Under the pieces are notes generated by a model. The model saw only the letters and a program-made list of their open reading frames with translations, did not search any database and had not been told where the DNA came from. The translations under genes and the position numbers were made by a program. 63,766 nucleotides of DNA from Deltaproteobacteria bacterium (GTDB taxonomy: Bacteria > Myxococcota_A > Polyangia > DRWM01 > JAAZOP01), in contig JACRCZ010000041.1 in assembly GCA_016218765.1 (NCBI GenBank), forward strand, positions 1 to 63,766, written 5' to 3'. Below are positions 1 through 7,551 of this stretch, in pieces. Positions within the stretch are counted from its first letter, which is position 1; each line of letters opens with the position of its first letter.

Positions 1-275
<275 letters not shown>

Positions 276-342
276 GGGACTCCTCCCGTCCGGCGTCATG
301 CCGCGCGGCGGCGGCGACCGGACCAGCCGGCTTGCCGGATTG

Positions 343-633
343 CTACTTCTCGATCACGCCGAGGATGTCCTCCTCGCGCAGGATCAGGTGCTCTTCGCCG
401 TCGATCTTCACTTCGGTGCCCGAGTACTTGCCGAAGAGGATCCGGTCGCCTTCCTTGACGTCCAGCGGGCGGATCTCGCCGTTCTCCAGGATCTTGCCTT
501 TGCCGGCGGCAATGACCTTGCCCTCCAGCGGCTTCTCCTTGGCCGAGTCGGGAATGATGATCCCGCCCTTGGTCTTCTCCTCTTCCTCGAGACGGCGGAT
601 GATGACGCGATCGTGCAACGGACGGATCTTCAT
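343..633 (-). CDS. groES: Co-chaperonin GroES
   Basis: GroES caps the GroEL ring and triggers substrate encapsulation and release. The 96-residue product starts [19 protein letters not shown], has the mobile loop [18 protein letters not shown] and the conserved [20 protein letters not shown] segment, and ends ILGVIEK, as expected for a full-length family member. The ATG at 633 was chosen over the longer frame because a strong AGGAGG lies just upstream and homology begins exactly there. It is the first gene of the chaperonin operon. No CIRCE element (TTAGCACTC inverted repeat) is visible upstream, so HrcA control is not supported. Confidence 0.97.
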   Translation of the reverse strand: MKIRPLHDRVIIRRLEEEEKTKGGIIIPDSAKEKPLEGKVIAAGKGKILENGEIRPLDVKEGDRILFGKYSGTEVKIDGEEHLILREEDILGVIEK

Positions 634-707
634 GACCAACCTCCTAAGCCCTCGGCTTTCTACGCGTTTCCGGCATCTTGCGCCGGTGGTCGCCTTCGAG
701 CGGCCGG

Positions 708-735
708 ACAATAATCACCGGCAGGAAGTTGTCAA
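708..735 (-). promoter_or_regulatory. Candidate sigma-70-type promoter of groES-groEL
   Basis: On the minus strand TTGACA (735-730) is followed after 16 bases by TATTGT (713-708), about 75 bases upstream of the groES start. The match to -35 is perfect and to -10 is 4 of 6. This is inferred from consensus only. Confidence 0.45.
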
Positions 736-776
736 CAGGCAATCGGTCGCGAAAGCGCGAAGTTGACTCCGGGTCG

Positions 777-2078
777 CTACCCGATCGGCCAGCTCGAGCG
801 GGCCCCCAGGGCTCCCCCGTCGTCTTCGCCGCGCAACAGTCGCGGCACCGCCGCGAGCCCCACCATCGCCGCGTTGTCGGTGCAATCGGCCCGCGCGGGG
901 AGGAACAGCGCGATGCCCGCCGCGCCGCACGCGTTGGCCATCGCCCGCCGCAGGGCGCTGTTGGCCGCCACGCCGCCGCCCAGCGTCAGCCGCGGGATGC
1001 AGAGGCGCTCGCATGCCAGCAGCGACTTCTTGACCAGCGAGGCGACGACCGATTCCTGGAACGCCGCCGCGACGCGCCGGACTTCGTCCCGGTCCGGCGG
1101 CTCGCACCGTGCGCGCAGGTGATCGGCCACCGCGGTCTTGAGCCCGGAGAACGAGAAGTCGAGCGTGTCCTTGCGATCGAGGCCGCGAGGGAAGCGGAGG
1201 TCTCCGGGTTCGACGCCGTCGGCGGCGGCGTCGATGGCGGGGCCACCAGGATAGGGGAGGCCGAGCAGCTTGCCGACCTTGTCGAACGCTTCCCCCGCGG
1301 CGTCGTCCCGCGTCGCGGCGAGCTGCGCGAACCGCTCCGGTCCCTGCACCGCGTACAGCGCGGTGTGGCCGCCCGAAACCACGAGGCCCAGGGAGGGGAA
1401 GGAGGGCGCGGAGGGGAGGGAGGGGAGGGAGGGGAGGGAGGGGAGGGCGCGGAGATCCGACTTACCGCTGAGGCGCTGAGGACGCTGAGAGGAACGCTGA
1501 GAGGGCGGGGCAGGAGGGGCAGAAGGGGCAGGAAGGGCAGAAGGGGCAGAAGGGGGAACGGCAACGGGGGATTTGCGTCGCAGGTGCGAGGACAGGAGGT
1601 GTGCGGCCAGATGGTTCACGCCGACGAGCGGCAGGCGTTTCGCGTGGGCGATCGCCTTCGCCGCCTGGATGCCGATCAGGAGCGAGCCGACCAGCCCGGG
1701 TCCGGCCGTTACTGCCAGCGCGTCGATGTCCCCCAGCGTCCGTTCCGCGTCCGCCAGTGCCCGACGGATGACGGGCAGGATCGCCGTCAGGTGCCGCCGC
1801 GAAGCCAGCTCGGGCACCACACCCCCGTACGGCGCATGCTCCTCGATCTGCGAGGCGACGACGTCCGACAGGACGAGGACGGTGGGAAGTCGCGGGTCGC
1901 TGGTCGGTGGAACCGGTTCTCTCAGCGTTCGTCTCAGCGCCCTCAGCGCCTGCCCTGAGCCCGGTCGAAGGGCCTCAGCGGTGAGTCGGTCGGTCTCCGC
2001 GCGCTCCCCCCCCTCCGCGCTCTCCACCACCGCGGCGGCGGTCTCGTCGCACGAGCTTTCGATGGCGAGAACGATCAC
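777..2078 (-). CDS. tsaD: tRNA N6-threonylcarbamoyladenosine transferase TsaD with two repeat-derived inserts
   Basis: TsaD transfers the threonylcarbamoyl group to A37 of ANN-decoding tRNAs, working with TsaB and TsaE. The core is intact: IESSCDET at the N-terminus, YGGVVPELASR, the metal-binding HLAAH (H156, H160), SGGHT (235-239), the FSGLKTAV and LGGGVAANSALR segments, and ADCTDNAAMVG near the end. The protein has 433 residues against about 340 for the family. The excess sits in two low-complexity inserts: residues about 21-64, and about 168-229, rich in Pro-Ser-Leu. Both match short-period DNA repeats and keep the frame. The start is GTG, whose last bases overlap the TGA of the upstream receiver gene, so translation is probably coupled. 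Function is very likely retained because the motifs are complete. Confidence 0.93.
   Translation of the reverse strand: MIVLAIESSCDETAAAVVESAEGGERAETDRLTAEALRPGSGQALRALRRTLREPVPPTSDPRLPTVLVLSDVVASQIEEHAPYGGVVPELASRRHLTAILPVIRRALADAERTLGDIDALAVTAGPGLVGSLLIGIQAAKAIAHAKRLPLVGVNHLAAHLLSSHLRRKSPVAVPPSAPSALPAPSAPPAPPSQRSSQRPQRLSGKSDLRALPSLPSLPSLPSAPSFPSLGLVVSGGHTALYAVQGPERFAQLAATRDDAAGEAFDKVGKLLGLPYPGGPAIDAAADGVEPGDLRFPRGLDRKDTLDFSFSGLKTAVADHLRARCEPPDRDEVRRVAAAFQESVVASLVKKSLLACERLCIPRLTLGGGVAANSALRRAMANACGAAGIALFLPARADCTDNAAMVGLAAVPRLLRGEDDGGALGARSSWPIG
1392..1577. repeat. G-rich and CTCAGCG short tandem repeats inside tsaD
   Basis: On the + strand this block has a run of alternating GAGGGGAG/GGGAGG units (about 1399-1450), then words of the form CGCTGAGG/CGCTGAGA (about 1464-1505), then several GGGGCAGAA-like 9-base units (about 1507-1556). 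It encodes residues 168-229 of TsaD. The G-runs could form G-quadruplexes on the template strand; that is inference. Confidence 0.8.
1919..1985. repeat. Second CTCAGCG-type repeat in tsaD, opposite orientation, with a nested short palindromic word
   Basis: The + strand reads CTCTCAGCGTTC, CTCAGCGCC and CTCAGCGC, then CCCTGAGCCCGGTCGAAGGG, then CCTCAGCGGTGAG. The CTCAGCG words are the reverse complement of those near 1464-1505. The nested 20-base word resembles the CCCTTCGA-type dispersed sequence seen in many high-GC bacteria (from memory). It encodes part of TsaD residues 21-64. Confidence 0.75.
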
Positions 2079-2437
2079 TTGGGAAGCAGCCGCTGCACTT
2101 CCTTGCGCAGCTTGTCCATGCGGAAGGGTTTTTCGATGAACCCGGCGAAGCCCTCGGCCTGCGCCCTCGCACGGTCGGCATCCCGCACGCTGGCGGTGAG
2201 CGCGGCGATCGGCAGGTTGGCGGTCCCGGGCAGCTCGCGCAGCTGCCGCGCCGTCTCGTAGCCGTCCATGCCGGGCAGCCCCAGGTCCATGAGCACCAGG
2301 TCGAGGCGCTGCTTGCGCGCCTCGACGAGCGCGGCGGTACCGTCCGGGGCGTGGATCACTTCGTGTCCGTCGTGACCCAGGATGCGCTGGACGAGCTGGA
2401 AGTTCGGCGCGTTGTCCTCGACGTACAGGATGCGCAT
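2075..2437 (-). CDS. Single-domain response regulator (CheY-like receiver)
   Basis: This is a stand-alone phosphoreceiver with no output domain, probably passing phosphate to, or binding, a partner protein in the cytoplasm. The sequence starts MRILYVEDNAPNF with the acidic pair, has the phospho-acceptor in LVLMDLGLPG (D51), the Thr/Ser of ALTASV and the conserved Lys of IEKPF. Its roughly 120 residues match one receiver domain. An alternative GTG start lies 12 bases upstream at 2449. Its TGA overlaps the GTG start of tsaD, and it begins within a few bases of the stop of the upstream lipoprotein gene, so the three form a tight operon. The cognate kinase cannot be told from the sequence. Confidence 0.93.
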   Translation of the reverse strand: MRILYVEDNAPNFQLVQRILGHDGHEVIHAPDGTAALVEARKQRLDLVLMDLGLPGMDGYETARQLRELPGTANLPIAALTASVRDADRARAQAEGFAGFIEKPFRMDKLRKEVQRLLPK

Positions 2438-2441
2438 GCCG

Positions 2442-2978
2442 TCACCCACCGTCCGTCCCGGCGGCCCGGGCCTTGCGCAGCCGGAACAGCCCGTACAGCC
2501 GATCGGGGCCCGAGATCAGCCGCAGCTCCACCGAGCCATCGACCATGAGCGACAGCACGGCGGGGATTTCCTGGCCGGCCAGGCCGCCCGGGGCGTCGGC
2601 CGACGCGCGTGCGAAGTACAGTCCCGAGCGCAGCCGGCCGGCGGGGAAGGTGAGCCCGGACAGCGTGTCGTGCCAGAGCTGTTCGACGGACTCCAGCGGC
2701 GCGTCCACGAGCAGCCGGTCGCTGGTGGTGACGCGCGCCACGTCGCTGCTCTGGAACGCCTCGACCTGCAGCGTCATCTCGATCGTGGTCTCCGGTCCCA
2801 GCACGTCGTCCACCCCGTCGTCATCGACGTCCAGCCCGTTGCGGATCGGGTCGGCCGGCACGATGGCACCCCGGTACAGCTCCCCCGTGTGCGTCGAGAA
2901 ACCCTCCAGCTCGCGGCAGCCGGGCAGGAGGCCGAGGGCAAGGAGGCCGGCGAGGAGCGATCCCCGGGAACGGCACAT
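2442..2978 (-). CDS. Predicted lipoprotein of unknown function
   Basis: The product (178 residues) begins with a lipoprotein signal: MCRSRGSLLAGLLALGLLPGC, with lipobox LLPGC. The ATG at 2978 was chosen because it places the signal at the N-terminus. The mature part includes an acidic stretch DVDDDGVDDVLGPETTIEMTLQVEAF and a segment around the Leu-rich EQLWHDTLSGLTFPAGRLRSGLYF. I do not recognise a family. It should be anchored to the inner or outer membrane. It is the first gene of the lipoprotein, receiver and tsaD operon; why a surface protein is joined to these is unclear. Confidence 0.8.
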   Translation of the reverse strand: MCRSRGSLLAGLLALGLLPGCRELEGFSTHTGELYRGAIVPADPIRNGLDVDDDGVDDVLGPETTIEMTLQVEAFQSSDVARVTTSDRLLVDAPLESVEQLWHDTLSGLTFPAGRLRSGLYFARASADAPGGLAGQEIPAVLSLMVDGSVELRLISGPDRLYGLFRLRKARAAGTDGG

Positions 2979-3037
2979 GCGGTCGACGGTAGCAGGCCGG
3001 AGGGGGTACGTCGAGCCCCGGTTGAAGGGGCCCCGGT

Positions 3038-3919
3038 TCAACGGGCGTTGAGAGTGTAGCTGCGCGAGTTGGCCGTCGCGTCGGCGGCGGTGCGGGTGTA
3101 GGTGACCAGGGGGTTGTCGATGACCACCTGGCCGCCGCGCTCCACGTGTCCCTCGCCGATGATCACCTGGAACGTGCTCGACGACGACCCGGCCGCGAAG
3201 GTCGGCTTCTTGGTCGACATCATCGTCACGGCGTTGGCGCCCAGGTTCATGAACTCGGTGATGTCGTCGATCACCTGCGCCGCGCCCGAGTCCACGGTGC
3301 GGACGAGCTGGCCGTTGACGTTGATCTGTACCGTCTCGCCGACCGCCGCTCCGCCGGTGCCCTGGGTGATGAGGAAGTACTGCTTCGTCGGCGCCGGCGT
3401 CCCCGCGGGGCGGGGCGTCGCCGTGCCGGCGGACGTGGAGCCGCCCGACGGGGCGGTACCGCCGGTGGTCGTCGTGGTCGAGCCGCCACCCGTCGCGGCG
3501 CCCGAGCCGCCGGAGCTGCCCGCGGTGGTCGTCACCACGGTCGTCGTCGTCTGCTCGACGATCGGCGGGTTGTACGTCGCCGGCCCGGTGGTCATCGCCT
3601 GTCCGGAGTCGCTGTACACGATCGTCTGGCCGCCGCCGGAGGCTCCGCCCGAGACCCCGGTCGTGGTCGTCGTCGTGGTCGTGGTCCGGCCGCCGCTGGT
3701 CCCGGCGCCGCCCGAGCCGCCCTGGGGAACGACCTGCACATTGTACCCGGGCGCCTCGATGCGGATGTCGCCGTGCTGGTCGACGACGACGGTGACGCCT
3801 TCGAGCCGGAGATTGACGACGCCCGTGACGTCCACGCCGTTCACGTACAGCTTCTGGGCCTGCGCGGGCGTCGAGAACAGGGCGGCCGCCGTCATGATTC
3901 CGAAGAGATGCGCCTTCAT
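3038..3919 (-). CDS. Secreted protein with a Thr/Gly/Ser-rich linker
   Basis: A Sec signal peptide (MKAHLFGIMTAAALFSTPAQA) is followed by a short beta-rich N-terminal region (KLYVNGVDVTGVVNLRLEGVTVVV). A long linker of Thr, Gly and Ser follows, including a run of nine threonines. A roughly 100-residue C-terminal region begins near QYFLITQGTGGAAVGETVQINVNG. The ATG at 3919 was chosen for the signal peptide and a GGAGG ribosome site just upstream. I do not recognise either folded region. The layout suggests a periplasmic or outer-surface protein with two small domains on a flexible tether. Confidence 0.8.
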   Translation of the reverse strand: MKAHLFGIMTAAALFSTPAQAQKLYVNGVDVTGVVNLRLEGVTVVVDQHGDIRIEAPGYNVQVVPQGGSGGAGTSGGRTTTTTTTTTGVSGGASGGGQTIVYSDSGQAMTTGPATYNPPIVEQTTTTVVTTTAGSSGGSGAATGGGSTTTTTGGTAPSGGSTSAGTATPRPAGTPAPTKQYFLITQGTGGAAVGETVQINVNGQLVRTVDSGAAQVIDDITEFMNLGANAVTMMSTKKPTFAAGSSSSTFQVIIGEGHVERGGQVVIDNPLVTYTRTAADATANSRSYTLNAR

Positions 3920-4010
3920 TCCGACCTCCACCGGCTCACTGTATCCCCCGGGCGTCATTCGTCAAACCCGGGCGGGAACGGGGCTCCGACGAGCCTGCCT
4001 CGCTCGCGAT

Positions 4011-4700
4011 TCATGGAGCCCAACGACCGACCGCGTAGCGTTCCGCGATCTCCCTGCGGATCTCGTCCACCGGGGCGTCCAGGTAGCTGCCGCGGTCGCG
4101 GAGGTACTCGATGTAGGGGTGGCCGCGGGGGTCCACGGGGTGCAGCATCGCGTCGTTGGTGCCGTCGAGCGTCACGGGGAGGACCCCCGCCTTGCGCGAG
4201 GAGGCCTCGTCGAAGGCGGGCGTCGCCTTCACCCACCGGCCGCCCAGCAGGAATTCCACGTAGCCGTGGAAGACGAAGACGTCCGTGCCCATCACCTCGC
4301 GCAGCCACGCCGGCGACTGGTGGTTGCGCACGTCCGCGAAGCCCAACCGCGCCGGAATGCCCGCGGCGCGCGCCAGCGCGGCCAACAGGATGGCCTTCTG
4401 CACGCAGTAGCCGCTGCCGCGCGCCAGCACCCGGGTCGCGCGGTACGCATCGCGCTCGTCCACCGCCGCCTTCGGATCGTAACGGATGCGGTCGCGGACC
4501 CAGTCGAACAGCGCGACCGCCGTCGCCTGCGGCGTCGGCCCCCGCAGCGACGCCGCCAGCTCGCGGATCGCCGGCGCGTCGCTCTCGGTGAACTCCGTGG
4601 CCGCCAGACAGGCCGCCGGATCGTCGACCGCAGCCGACCCGCCCACGATGCGGTCCATCTTCGACAGTCCCGACCCGCCGCTCTCCGGTTGCCGATCCAT
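4011..4700 (-). CDS. Transglutaminase-like cysteine peptidase-fold protein
   Basis: The 229-residue product has the core of the transglutaminase-like superfamily: RIRYDP, the catalytic cysteine in GSGYCVQKAILLAALARAAG (C99), a histidine in FVFHGYVEFLLGGRWV (H145) and an aspartate in ATPAFD (D164). These match the Cys-His-Asp triad spacing. There is no signal peptide, so it should act in the cytoplasm. The substrate is unknown; relatives act as peptidases, amidases or cross-linkers. The ATG overlaps the last base of the TAA of the upstream PIN toxin gene (TAATG), so it is likely cotranscribed with the toxin-antitoxin pair, which is an unusual partnership. Confidence 0.85.
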   Translation of the reverse strand: MDRQPESGGSGLSKMDRIVGGSAAVDDPAACLAATEFTESDAPAIRELAASLRGPTPQATAVALFDWVRDRIRYDPKAAVDERDAYRATRVLARGSGYCVQKAILLAALARAAGIPARLGFADVRNHQSPAWLREVMGTDVFVFHGYVEFLLGGRWVKATPAFDEASSRKAGVLPVTLDGTNDAMLHPVDPRGHPYIEYLRDRGSYLDAPVDEIRREIAERYAVGRWAP

Positions 4701-5089
4701 TACCAGATCACCGGGATTCCGTAGGCCGCGAACGCCGGATCGGACGAGACGACGGGAAGATCGAGCGCCCTGGCCTGGGCGACCAGGATCCGATCGAACG
4801 GGTCCCTGTGCAGCAACGGCAAGCCGCCGTACGCGACCAGATGCTCGAGCTCGATCGGAACGATCTCCAACCTCCGACGCGCGACGTGTTCCTCCAGGAA
4901 CGCGGTGACGTCCATCCCCAGACCGAGTCTGCCAAGCTGGTGCTTGATGACGATTTCCCAAAGACCGGCGACGCTGATGCACTTCTCGATCCCCGCGTCC
5001 TCGATCACCGATGCCGCACGCGCCGACAACCTCGGATCGTCGAACACGAACCAGAGGAACGCATGCGTGTCGAGCAGGACGGCCTTCAC
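4700..5089 (-). CDS. VapC-type PIN-domain toxin (ribonuclease)
   Basis: The 129-residue protein is one PIN domain of the type II toxin family, which cleaves RNA using Mg2+. The acidic residues are in place: D7 in VLLDTHAFLWF, E45 in GLWEIVIKH, D96 and D99 in LHRDPFDRILVAQA, and D117 in VVSSDPAF. The length matches the family. It follows the antitoxin gene with a 4-base overlap and precedes the transglutaminase-like gene with a 1-base overlap. The antitoxin should neutralise it by direct binding and repress the operon; that is family knowledge, not visible here. Confidence 0.92.
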   Translation of the reverse strand: MKAVLLDTHAFLWFVFDDPRLSARAASVIEDAGIEKCISVAGLWEIVIKHQLGRLGLGMDVTAFLEEHVARRRLEIVPIELEHLVAYGGLPLLHRDPFDRILVAQARALDLPVVSSDPAFAAYGIPVIW

Positions 5090-5319
5090 GTGACCTCTTC
5101 CATCCCGGGAATCGGCGCATCGAAGTCGGCAGCCATGAAGTAGTCCGCGTTCTTCGCCGCGCCCCGAGCGAGCGGCTTCTTCGCCTCCTGGACGGGCCGA
5201 AGCTCCGCGACGCGACGACCACGCATCGTCACGAAGAACGTCTGCCCTGCCATCACCTTCCGGATGATCTCGGAGAGGTGCGTTTTCGCTTCGAACACTC
5301 CGAGTTCATTGTTCTTCAT
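5086..5319 (-). CDS. Phd/YefM-family antitoxin
   Basis: The 77-residue protein begins MKNNELGVFEAKTHLSEIIRKVMAGQTFFVTMRG, the DNA-binding Phd/YefM fold with the typical AKTHLSE and VTMRGRRVAELRP segments. The C-terminal part (AAKNADYFMAADFDAPIPGMEE) would wrap the toxin. It is the first gene of a three-gene overlapping operon, with a 4-base overlap to the PIN toxin. Such antitoxins usually repress their own promoter. The upstream 40 bases are relatively AT-rich, consistent with a promoter and operator. Confidence 0.9.
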   Translation of the reverse strand: MKNNELGVFEAKTHLSEIIRKVMAGQTFFVTMRGRRVAELRPVQEAKKPLARGAAKNADYFMAADFDAPIPGMEEVT

Positions 5320-5365
5320 CGCTGACTAGTCTAGATCCTGGTTTGTTCGTGTCAAGGCGGCTGCA

Positions 5366-7519
5366 TCAGCGAAGCTGCGCGGAAAGGCGCAGCGCGAACG
5401 TCGCCGGACGCTCGGCGACCAGCTCCGCCGCCGGCCAGACGAAGAGCAGGTTGGACCCCTGGAACAGCCCCTCGAAGCCCTCCTCCGACTGGCTCACCGT
5501 CTCCACGGGCGTCCGCCACAGGTCGGCGGCGGGCGACGGCTGGAGGGCCAGCTCGAACCCGTGGTGCTCCGCGACCAGCCGCACGCGGCGCACGTCGACG
5601 ACGACGCCGCGGGACTCCAGCGAGGTCGGCACATCGGGTCCCACCGCCGGGTCGTCGAAGGCGAAGCCGCGCGGCGCCCCGGGCTCCTCCGGCAGCGCCA
5701 GCGAGATCTCCGCCGCGAACCGCGCGCGGATCGGGGCGCCCTGGGAACGCACGGCCCAGCGCACCTCGAGCGCCCGGGCGAAGGGATCGAGCTTGTACGA
5801 CTTCTCGACGTCCAGCGGACCCCAGGGCGTCTCGACCGCGGCGCGCAGGCCGAGCTCCGTCGGCCGCGCCGGGTCGGCCTGCGTCACGGCATACGAGAAC
5901 GCCTCCGGCTCCGCTCCGGGCGGCAGCCGTTCCTCCTGCCAGGCGTCGAACGAGACGTCGGCCGGGAGGAGCCGATCGAGGAAGCCGTGGCGCGGCAGGC
6001 GGTCGTAGCGCAGGAGCCGCAGCAGCCGGGCGTCGGCGCGGCGGACGCGGTCGTGGATCGAGGCGATGCCGTCGGTCTTCGGCGGCGGCGCCTTCGCCGC
6101 CGCCTCGACCGCCGCCGGGACCTCGTCGTGGTAGATCTCCGGACGTCGCGCCAGCACATCGAGGAGGTCGACGTCGCGCTCGCGCAGATCGAGGATCTCC
6201 AGGGCGCCGGAGACGTGCGGCCTCACGATCGCCGCCAGGCTCGACGATTCCAGGATGACCTCGTCCCGCCCGCATCGGTCCCAGTCCTCGACGGTGAGCC
6301 GGGGTGCCGGGCAGGGGTCGGCCATGCGGTCGGCGCGGACGAGGTGCGTATGGACGGCGCCGCGCAGGTGCGGCAGGTACAGGCCGCCGAAGAGGCCGTG
6401 CCAGTAGGCGCAGTTGCACTGCCCGCGGTACAGCTCGAGGCGTGCGCGCTGCGTGTCGTGGCCGATGGCGCGCGGGTAGAGCGGGTCGCGCCGGACGGCA
6501 TCCTCGACCTTGCGCGACGTCCGGAGCATCCGCTTGTGCAGCCGGTTGGCCTCGGGGTACTTCGCCAGGAAATTCTGCCAGATGCCGCCGCGCAGGTACG
6601 GTCCGACCTCGTCCCACTTCCCCTCGGTCTCGAAGCGCTTCTTGAGCGCCGCCAGCTTGCGGCCCGCGGCGACAGGCAGGGACCACTCGCCCATTTCGTA
6701 GTAGCTCGCGGTCGGCAGGTAGACGCGGCCCTTGGCCGCCTCGGGATCGGCGACGGCGTGGGACGGGAGGACCATCTCGATGGCGTCCTGGCGTTCGCCC
6801 AGCAGGCGGAAGAAGTCGTTGAGCCAGCCCTTCTTCCAGACCCAGACCTCGGTCTCCGGCCAGACGCCGAACTTCTCGCCGTCGTCGCCGTAGCAGATCG
6901 TCTCGCCGCGGTGCGCGGCGATCATGTCGACGGTCTCGTGCGCCAGCCGGAAGGGGATGGCGTAGCGGAGCTGTTTGGCGATGGGCAGCACGTCGACCGT
7001 GGCGCCGGCCTTCTCCGTGCGGTACACCCCCGTCACCCATTCGTCCTGGACGCCGGCGTAGCGGAAGTGGGTGTCGTCGAGCAGGACCCAGCCGACGCCG
7101 GCGGCCTGGAGGATCCGGGGGAGATCCGGCTCCCAGACGCGCTCCGCCAGCCACAGGCCCCGCGGCGCGCGCCCGAAGAGGCGCACGCACTCGTGGCGCA
7201 TCGTGCGGATCTGGCCGATGGCGTCCCGATCGGGCAGGACGGACAGCATCGGCTCGAACCACGCCCCGCCGACGATCTCGAGCTGCCCGCGGTCGGCCAG
7301 GCCGCGGATGCGCCCGAGGAGCTCGGGGCGGTGGCTCTCGAACCACTCCAGCAGGGGGCCGGACGTGTGCAGGCCGATGCGGACGTGCGGGTGCCGCTCC
7401 AGGGCGGCGAGGATCGGCTCGTAGCAGACGTCGGTGGCGGAGCGGAAGACCTTGTCGAAGTTGCCGGTGGGCTGGTGGTCGTGCAGGACGAAGACGAGTC
7501 GTGTGCGCGGCTGTTGCAT
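5366..7519 (-). CDS. GH57 alpha-amylase / 4-alpha-glucanotransferase
   Basis: The 717-residue protein is a glycoside hydrolase family 57 enzyme acting on alpha-1,4-glucans by a retaining mechanism. The N-terminal catalytic barrel includes VLHDHQPTGNF (His13, His15), GGAWFEPMLS, the nucleophile Glu in WLAERVWEPDL (E126), and the acid/base region YGDDGEKFGVWPE (D212/D213). The middle part has GQCNCAYWHGLFGGLYLPHLR. The C-terminal beta domain resembles the DUF1926 region of Thermococcus-type enzymes. The ATG at 7519 is preceded by a GAGGGG stretch; an ATG at 7534 is possible. It has no signal peptide, so it should work on cytoplasmic glycogen. It lies 32 bases downstream of glgC on the same strand, supporting a role in glycogen turnover. 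Amylase versus transferase cannot be decided by eye. Confidence 0.92.
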   Translation of the reverse strand: MQQPRTRLVFVLHDHQPTGNFDKVFRSATDVCYEPILAALERHPHVRIGLHTSGPLLEWFESHRPELLGRIRGLADRGQLEIVGGAWFEPMLSVLPDRDAIGQIRTMRHECVRLFGRAPRGLWLAERVWEPDLPRILQAAGVGWVLLDDTHFRYAGVQDEWVTGVYRTEKAGATVDVLPIAKQLRYAIPFRLAHETVDMIAAHRGETICYGDDGEKFGVWPETEVWVWKKGWLNDFFRLLGERQDAIEMVLPSHAVADPEAAKGRVYLPTASYYEMGEWSLPVAAGRKLAALKKRFETEGKWDEVGPYLRGGIWQNFLAKYPEANRLHKRMLRTSRKVEDAVRRDPLYPRAIGHDTQRARLELYRGQCNCAYWHGLFGGLYLPHLRGAVHTHLVRADRMADPCPAPRLTVEDWDRCGRDEVILESSSLAAIVRPHVSGALEILDLRERDVDLLDVLARRPEIYHDEVPAAVEAAAKAPPPKTDGIASIHDRVRRADARLLRLLRYDRLPRHGFLDRLLPADVSFDAWQEERLPPGAEPEAFSYAVTQADPARPTELGLRAAVETPWGPLDVEKSYKLDPFARALEVRWAVRSQGAPIRARFAAEISLALPEEPGAPRGFAFDDPAVGPDVPTSLESRGVVVDVRRVRLVAEHHGFELALQPSPAADLWRTPVETVSQSEEGFEGLFQGSNLLFVWPAAELVAERPATFALRLSAQLR

Positions 7520-7551
7520 GATCGGACCCCTCATCCCCCGGTCGCCGGTGG

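Noticed and set aside
634..776. CIRCE element before groES
   Set aside because: No TTAGCACTC-type inverted repeat is present; only a sigma-70-like promoter can be proposed.
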